This document shows, piece by piece, positions 59,075 through 64,000 of a stretch of DNA of 64,000 nt. The translations under genes were made by a program, and so were the position numbers. Each line of letters begins with the position of its first letter. The first letter of the stretch is position 1. Below the pieces are notes generated by a model. It searched no databases and was not told where the DNA came from. It saw only the letters and a list, made by a program, of their open reading frames with translations. Source of the stretch: Litorilinea aerophila (GTDB lineage Bacteria; Chloroflexota; Anaerolineae; Caldilineales; Caldilineaceae); NCBI RefSeq assembly GCF_006569185.2, contig NZ_VIGC02000008.1, positions 62,001 through 126,000 on the forward strand, read 5' to 3'.

Positions 59075-60031
59075 ATGAACAATTCAGCAATCGGGCAGAC
59101 TTTGCCCTCAAGCAAGCCACGTGCTCACCAGCAGTCCTCCCCCATGCGTCGCAGGGAAAACCTGTTAGGATGGCTATTGGCGTCGCCATTTTTGATTGGT
59201 TTTACCGTTTTCACCGCCGGGCCGATGCTGGTTTCGCTTTTTCTCTCGTTTGCCGATTGGAATCTACTCAGCTCACCCCAATTTATCGGCCTGGCGAATT
59301 ATCAGGAGATGCTCTTCGCCGACAAGCTGGTAGGCCATTCTCTGAAAGTGACCCTTTACTTTGCCTTAGGTTCCATCCCTTTACACATCATACTGGGCCT
59401 GGCCATTGCGATGATGCTCAACACCTCGGTGAAGGGCCTTTCGTTCTTTCGGACCATTTACTATCTGCCGGCAATCCTTTCTGGTGTGGCAGTCGCTATG
59501 CTCTGGCGCTGGATTTTTTCGCCGGACTTTGGCCTGCTCAATGCTGGATTGGCTATGGTGGGGATCGAGGGCCCCAATTGGCTCATGTCCCGACAGTGGG
59601 TTATTCCATCCTTCATTCTCATGAGCCTGTGGGGGGTCGGAGGCAGCATGGTCATCTATCTGGCCAGCCTGCAGGGGATACCCACCTCCCTTTATGAGGC
59701 GGCCACAATCGATGGGGCCGGTTGGTGGGCCCAGACCCGGCACATTACCCTGCCGATGATGAGTCCCGTGATTCTCTTTCAGCTCATCATCGGCATCATT
59801 CAGGCCTTCCGCTTCTTCGAAGCGGCATACATCATGACAGACGGGGGCCCTGCCAACGCATCGCTCTTCTTCATGCTTTACCTCTATCGACAGGCCTTCC
59901 AGTATTTCAATATGGGCTACGCCTCTGCCCTGGCCTGGCTGCTTTTCTTCATCGTGTTGATACTTTCGCTGTTGGTGCTGCGGAGTTCGCCCGCCTGGGT
60001 TTATTATGAGACGGAGTTGAAGGGGCGCTAA
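59075..60031 (+). CDS. Sugar ABC transporter permease (MalF/UgpA-like)
   Basis: A 318-residue inner-membrane permease with six helices. The start ENLLGWLLASPFLIGFTVFT is typical of UgpA/LacF. The EAA loop that contacts the ATPase is YEAATIDGAGWWAQTRHITL followed by PMMSP, and the C-terminus holds NMGYASALAWLLFFIVLILS. GAAAGGAATGCT precedes the ATG. It pairs with the next gene. Confidence 0.95.
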   Translation: MNNSAIGQTLPSSKPRAHQQSSPMRRRENLLGWLLASPFLIGFTVFTAGPMLVSLFLSFADWNLLSSPQFIGLANYQEMLFADKLVGHSLKVTLYFALGSIPLHIILGLAIAMMLNTSVKGLSFFRTIYYLPAILSGVAVAMLWRWIFSPDFGLLNAGLAMVGIEGPNWLMSRQWVIPSFILMSLWGVGGSMVIYLASLQGIPTSLYEAATIDGAGWWAQTRHITLPMMSPVILFQLIIGIIQAFRFFEAAYIMTDGGPANASLFFMLYLYRQAFQYFNMGYASALAWLLFFIVLILSLLVLRSSPAWVYYETELKGR

Positions 60032-60032
60032 C

Positions 60033-60875
60033 ATGACGGGAAGCCAGAGTTTGAACCGACGGCTTGTGACAAGTCTGATCTACTTTCTGTTGGTGTTGGG
60101 CGCCGTTGTGGTGCTGACGCCGTTGGCCTGGATGATTTCTACATCGCTCAAGGAAGAGGGACAGGTTTTTCTGTTCCCACCTCGATTGATCCCGGATCCG
60201 GTGGTCTGGCGTAACTATCCGGAGGCGCTGACTGTTTTGCCCTTCAAAATTTATTTTCAAAACAGCGCCATTGTGAGCCTGTCCGCCATTGTGGGGGCGG
60301 TGTTGTCCTCATCGTTGGTGGCCTTTTCCTTCGCACGCCTTCGTTGGCAGGGGCGAGATTGGATGTTTTTGTTGGTGTTGGCCACCATGATGTTGCCCGG
60401 TCAGGTGACCATCATTCCCCAATTCTTGATTTTCCGTTCGCTGGGCTGGCTGGATACTCTGTTACCTCTGATCGTCCCTTACTGGGGGGCGGGTGCTTTC
60501 TTCGTCTTCTTGCTGCGCCAGTTTTTCATGACGATTCCCGGCGAATTGGACGATGCTGCCCTGATCGATGGCTGCTCCCACCTGGGCATTTACTGGCGGA
60601 TTATTCTGCCACTTTCCAAACCGGCGCTGGCGGCTGTGGCCATCTTCACGTTCCAGTGGAGCTGGAATGACTTTTTCCACGCCCTTGTTTTCCTCAGCAG
60701 CCGGGAAAACTGGACGGTGGCCCTGGGGCTGGCTGCCTACCGCAATACCTTTGGCACCACCTGGAATCTCCTCATGGCAGCCTCGGTGGCCAGCATCTTG
60801 CCTCTGGTCCTGGTCTTCTTCTTTGCGCAACGCTATTTTATCCAGGGAGTTGTCTTTACAGGATTGAAGGGGTGA
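60033..60875 (+). CDS. Sugar ABC transporter permease (MalG/UgpE-like)
   Basis: A 280-residue permease with six helices. The N-terminal AVVVLTPLAWMISTSLKEEG and the EAA loop DDAALIDGCSHLGIYWRIIL then PLSKPALA define the MalG/UgpE group. The start follows the stop of the first permease by one base, so the two are coupled. No ATP-binding subunit is encoded in this operon; as with MsmK/UgpC-type systems, a shared ATPase elsewhere is expected. Confidence 0.95.
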   Translation: MTGSQSLNRRLVTSLIYFLLVLGAVVVLTPLAWMISTSLKEEGQVFLFPPRLIPDPVVWRNYPEALTVLPFKIYFQNSAIVSLSAIVGAVLSSSLVAFSFARLRWQGRDWMFLLVLATMMLPGQVTIIPQFLIFRSLGWLDTLLPLIVPYWGAGAFFVFLLRQFFMTIPGELDDAALIDGCSHLGIYWRIILPLSKPALAAVAIFTFQWSWNDFFHALVFLSSRENWTVALGLAAYRNTFGTTWNLLMAASVASILPLVLVFFFAQRYFIQGVVFTGLKG

Positions 60876-60891
60876 CATTATCGCATCCTTA

Positions 60892-60919
60892 TTGGGTACA
60901 TAGCATTGGGTACATAGCT
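60892..60919. repeat. Tandem 14-bp repeat between permease and sulfatase genes
   Basis: ATTGGGTACATAGC occurs twice, exactly adjacent. A second pair, ggatgtctac/gatgtctac, follows within 60 bp. Probably slippage products; no function assigned. Confidence 0.75.
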
Positions 60920-60988
60920 TGAGAGTCTTTAACAGCCTTTGATGTCTACTCGGTTGGATGTCTACATGGATGGAAGGGTTCTGAAGTC

Positions 60989-62485
60989 GTGAATCAGCAC
61001 AATGTCTTGTTTATCCTGACGGATCAGTGGCGTCATAATGCCCTGGGTTTTTGTGGCGATCCCCTGGCCCATACACCCAATCTGGACCGTTTGGCTGCGG
61101 GCGCCTCTTTTTTCCGCCATGCCTTCACGTCAGTCCCCCTTTGCTCGCCCGCCCGGGGGTGCCTCTTAACCGGACGTTGGCCCCACCAGAGTGGTATGGA
61201 GGACAATGTTGGCGTAGGGGCTTCCCAGCAGGCCGGACTATCCGCCGAGGTCCGGACTTGGCTGGAAGCAGCCCGTGATCATGGCTACCGGGTGGGTTAC
61301 TTCGGTAAATGGCATTTGGGTCATCCCGGCCCCAGCGAGCGCGGTGCCCAGTATATTGCCGAACCAGCCGATCTGCAGGGCGCGGAGGGCGGCAAGGAGG
61401 CCGCTCGCGCCACAGAATCTGGGGAGCTACGGTCGCCCTTTCGAGAACAGTGGCTGGCCGACGTGGCCCGCAGACGTCCAGATTCCTTCCCCCCATTTTA
61501 TGAAACATTGCCGGGCACCATGGAGGAGACCCAAACAGGTCAGGTATCTGCGGCGGCGGTCCGCTTCCTGCAGGAAGCCGCTTCGGATTCGCGGCCCTGG
61601 TTCCTCACGGTTTCTTTTCGGGGGCCCCACTTTCCCCACGCCGTGCCCGAGCCATACGCCAGCTTGATCGATTCCGCGAAGGTGCCTCTGCCCGAGAATT
61701 TGTACGATGACTTCCGTCAGAAGCCCTGGTTCCAAAATCGAATTTGGTGGCCGTGTCACGACACCGCTCACCTGGACGAGGAAGCATGGCGCAAGACGTC
61801 CGCTGCATACTATGGCATGATTGCCATGTTAGATGAAGCCATCGGGCGTGTTTTGAATGCTGTGGCCGCGGCAGATGGGGGGCGCCCCACCACCATCCTC
61901 TTTGCCTCCGATCATGGGGAAATGTTGGGTGCCCATGGCCGTTTTGACAAGGGTCCCTACTTTTACGACGAGGTGATGCGTATCCCCCTTTTGATCCGGC
62001 CCGGCGAGGTGGGGCTACCGGCCCGGGAGGGCTCTGGGCAGCAGCCTCGTTGGCGAGATGAATATGTCAGCATCCTGGATCTGGGCGCTACCCTCTTTAG
62101 CCTGGCAGGTGAAACTCCGCAGATCCCCGGCCGAGATCTCATGCCCCTGGTGCATGGCGAATGGACAGGGCCCTGGCCCCAGGAGGCCTTTGGTTGGTAC
62201 AACTACTATAACGGCCACTCCTTCGTGATGCGCTCCATCCGGACACCGGCATACAAATATGTCTTCGCTCCCCAGGCCGTGGATGAATTGTATGATCTGC
62301 AGGCTGATCCCGGCGAGTTGGTCAACCTGGCATCCGACCCTGCCCACGCGAGCAAGGTGACGGAACTGCGGCAACGACTCTTTGCCTGGATGATGCAGGA
62401 AGGCGATCCGCTGCTTGAGCAGTGGCAAGAGTTGCCGCCGGCGGGCACCCTGGTAGACCGCCTTCGTGCCGGTTCGCTGATTTGA
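60989..62485 (+). CDS. Cys-type sulfatase, first
   Basis: A 498-residue type I sulfatase that hydrolyses sulfate esters with a formylglycine residue. The start LFILTDQWRHNALGF gives the first metal Asp, and CSPAR (Cys52-Arg56), followed by GCLLTGRW, is the C-x-P-x-R signature whose Cys is converted to formylglycine by FGE or anSME. Other metal ligands lie in ASDHGEMLGAHGRFDKGPYF. GTG start after GGAAGG. No signal peptide is seen, so it is probably cytoplasmic and acts after import by the adjacent ABC transporter. Substrate unknown. Confidence 0.93.
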   Translation: MNQHNVLFILTDQWRHNALGFCGDPLAHTPNLDRLAAGASFFRHAFTSVPLCSPARGCLLTGRWPHQSGMEDNVGVGASQQAGLSAEVRTWLEAARDHGYRVGYFGKWHLGHPGPSERGAQYIAEPADLQGAEGGKEAARATESGELRSPFREQWLADVARRRPDSFPPFYETLPGTMEETQTGQVSAAAVRFLQEAASDSRPWFLTVSFRGPHFPHAVPEPYASLIDSAKVPLPENLYDDFRQKPWFQNRIWWPCHDTAHLDEEAWRKTSAAYYGMIAMLDEAIGRVLNAVAAADGGRPTTILFASDHGEMLGAHGRFDKGPYFYDEVMRIPLLIRPGEVGLPAREGSGQQPRWRDEYVSILDLGATLFSLAGETPQIPGRDLMPLVHGEWTGPWPQEAFGWYNYYNGHSFVMRSIRTPAYKYVFAPQAVDELYDLQADPGELVNLASDPAHASKVTELRQRLFAWMMQEGDPLLEQWQELPPAGTLVDRLRAGSLI

Positions 62486-62539
62486 CCATCATCTGACCCT
62501 CATCGTATCCATGCCAGCCTGGACCAGAGGAATGAATCC

Positions 62540-64000
62540 ATGAATCCGCGGCCGAATATCCTCCTGATCATGACCGACCAGCAGCGACATGACGCTGTGG
62601 GTTATGTCAATCCGGAGGTGCAGACCCCCCATCTGAACCAACTGGCGCAGGAGTCTGTGCTCTTTACGAATGCCTACACCACCAACCCTTCCTGTATTCC
62701 TGCCCGGGCGGCCATTTTTACGGGTAAATATCCATCCCAGTGTGGCGTGCCCACTTATATGACCTATTTGCCCAAACATGAAGTCACTTTCATGAAAAGG
62801 CTCCAGGAAGCGGGCTATTACACGGCTGTAATCGGCAAACAACATTTCTGGAAGTCAGAAATTGACAAGGGATATGACTATCTGGAGATCATTGACGAAC
62901 ATTTCCCGCCCAGGCGTATTCACAAGGAAGTAGACCCCAGTCGGTTTGGCCTGCCTTCCAATTCCACCGTGTTGGACTCAGCTTCCAGCTATATATGCTT
63001 TCTGGCTGACAGCGGTTTTACGGAGGGGAGCCAGTTATTTGAAAAAGTACCTTCGACCAAAGAAGTGTACCGCTGGAAAGCCGACGAGCGATACCACGTG
63101 GATGCCTTCGTGGGCGACCGGGGAGTAGCGTGGATTCGCAACCAAAGGCCTGTCGGCAAACCGTGGTTCCTCACCCTCTCTTTCCCGGGTCCTCATACGC
63201 CGTTTGACGGCATTGGCTTGCCAGACGAGGCTCTCTACGAGCAGGTCGAAATCTCATTGCCTTCAACCGCGCCGGAGGATATCTTTCAGAAGCCACCACA
63301 TTTTCGACACTTGTTAAAGCGGTATTGCGAGCTTGATGAAACTGCGCAGGCTATCCGCTCGCGCATGAGCGATGCGGAAATCCGGCTGATGCGCAAGTCA
63401 TATTATGCCAACGTCTCACTCATCGATCGGAAAATAGGGGCTGTCATCGAAGCTTTGAAAGAATGTGGGGACTATGAGAATACCTTGATCCTGTTCCTGT
63501 CCGACCATGGAGATTTCCTGGGCGACTTTGGAATGGCCCAGAAGATGCAGTGCCTGTCAGAAGTTTTAATGCGTATTCCTTTCCTCATCAAGCCGCCGAT
63601 ACAAGGGTTTCGAGGGTATCAGGAGAATTCGTTTGTCAGCTCCGTCGAGGTTGCCGCCACCTGTCTGGCCACAGCCGGCTGTGAAGTTCCGCCCGACATC
63701 TCTCGACGTAGTTTGACTCAATTTTTCAATCAGACCGAAGCGCCAGTTCGGTGGGACGAAATTTATATGGAAGCCCGGGACATTCGAGGGATTCGCGTCG
63801 GACAGTACAAACTGGCCTATTACGCGGAACGGGAATATGGCGAACTCTACGATTTGGCCAGCGATCCAGAGGAAAGGGTGAACCTCTGGTTTGATGGACA
63901 ATTTCAGGAGATCAAACACCGTTTGATGACCCGGTTGCTGGATAAGCTCATCCAGCTGGGACACAACATGCATGTGATCTGGCATCCAGATACTCCGCCC
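62540..64000 (+). CDS. Cys-type sulfatase, second (C-terminus beyond window edge)
   Basis: At least 487 residues, open to the window end. The start PNILLIMTDQQRHDAVGY and the signature CIPAR (Cys52-Arg56) with AAIFTGKYPSQCG place it in the type I sulfatases. Metal ligands lie in LSDHGDFLGDFGMAQKMQCL; FPGPHTPFDG fits the substrate pocket His. No signal peptide. AGAGGAATGAATCC precedes the ATG at 62540; an ATG 8 bp earlier closes at once. It is clearly divergent from the first sulfatase, suggesting a different sulfated position. Its codons are less GC-rich than the rest of the window. Confidence 0.93.
   Translation, partial: MNPRPNILLIMTDQQRHDAVGYVNPEVQTPHLNQLAQESVLFTNAYTTNPSCIPARAAIFTGKYPSQCGVPTYMTYLPKHEVTFMKRLQEAGYYTAVIGKQHFWKSEIDKGYDYLEIIDEHFPPRRIHKEVDPSRFGLPSNSTVLDSASSYICFLADSGFTEGSQLFEKVPSTKEVYRWKADERYHVDAFVGDRGVAWIRNQRPVGKPWFLTLSFPGPHTPFDGIGLPDEALYEQVEISLPSTAPEDIFQKPPHFRHLLKRYCELDETAQAIRSRMSDAEIRLMRKSYYANVSLIDRKIGAVIEALKECGDYENTLILFLSDHGDFLGDFGMAQKMQCLSEVLMRIPFLIKPPIQGFRGYQENSFVSSVEVAATCLATAGCEVPPDISRRSLTQFFNQTEAPVRWDEIYMEARDIRGIRVGQYKLAYYAEREYGELYDLASDPEERVNLWFDGQFQEIKHRLMTRLLDKLIQLGHNMHVIWHPDTPP

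Noticed and set aside
60892-60919. Tandem 14-bp repeat considered as an iteron or operator
   Set aside because: Only two units, inside an operon between coding genes and next to another slippage-like duplication; replication slippage is simpler.

Overview
This is a GC-rich (by eye roughly 60-65 percent) bacterial chromosome segment. Tat-type lipoprotein solute-binding proteins, lipoproteins with Thr/Pro/Ser-rich linkers, a fused cytochrome b, a stand-alone NuoB and PA14/SH3 secreted proteins together suggest an aerobic member of the Chloroflexota (Caldilinea/Litorilinea-like). That placement is inference; there is no rRNA gene here. I found no tRNA, rRNA, CRISPR array, prophage or transposase gene.

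Layout. (1) 1-5.7 kb, minus strand: a cytochrome c biogenesis and thiol-relay operon (partial ccmF, ccdA, two TlpA-like thioredoxins, a lipoprotein with two DsbA domains, a degenerate Lgt-like protein). (2) 6.1-9.3 kb: DUF3105 and DUF1624 membrane proteins, a cupredoxin lipoprotein and a methyltransferase. (3) 9.4-12.8 kb, minus: a fused cytochrome b with small membrane partners and a flavoprotein. (4) 13-22.4 kb, minus: a small HMA protein, a lipoprotein, an EamA permease, FtsH, Lgt, GalT, a GH57 enzyme and NuoB. (5) 22.3-36.8 kb: a copper region (three solo HMA proteins counting 13.2 kb, a YHS protein, cupredoxins, a YHS-HMA-HMA CopA ATPase, CsoR, an AI-2E permease with two YHS domains, a Rieske protein, a multicopper oxidase, a second CcdA-like protein beside a CuA-like cupredoxin, and Met-rich/NfeD-like/SHOCT small proteins). 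(6) 36.9-46.4 kb: a YVTN propeller-rhodanese lipoprotein, a NarL/NarX-type two-component pair and a large hybrid kinase. (7) 46.8-55.6 kb: housekeeping genes (enolase, FabH, FabF, RadA) and a PA14/SH3 secreted protein. (8) 56-64 kb, plus: a sugar ABC importer with two binding proteins, two permeases and no ATPase, followed by two Cys-type sulfatases, behind a strong promoter with an overlapping palindromic operator.

The central theme is extracytoplasmic copper and thiol chemistry serving respiratory complexes. The window holds five HMA domains, five YHS domains, several cupredoxin folds, four CxxC thioredoxin-fold domains in three proteins, two CcdA-like reductant carriers, CsoR-controlled CopA, and cytochrome b and Rieske subunits encoded 18 kb apart. 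The right end is a separate module that probably imports and desulfates a sulfated glycan.

The intergenic DNA is unusually structured. It has at least five copies of a mobile-looking repeat with core taaatcccgrcagaaat (two copies lie beside gene remnants and one supplies the end of a gene), a roughly 140-bp repeat present twice with a partial third copy, several perfect 17-24 bp inverted repeats at gene ends, and a family of short palindromes in which the loop is conserved while the stem sequence changes in a compensated way.
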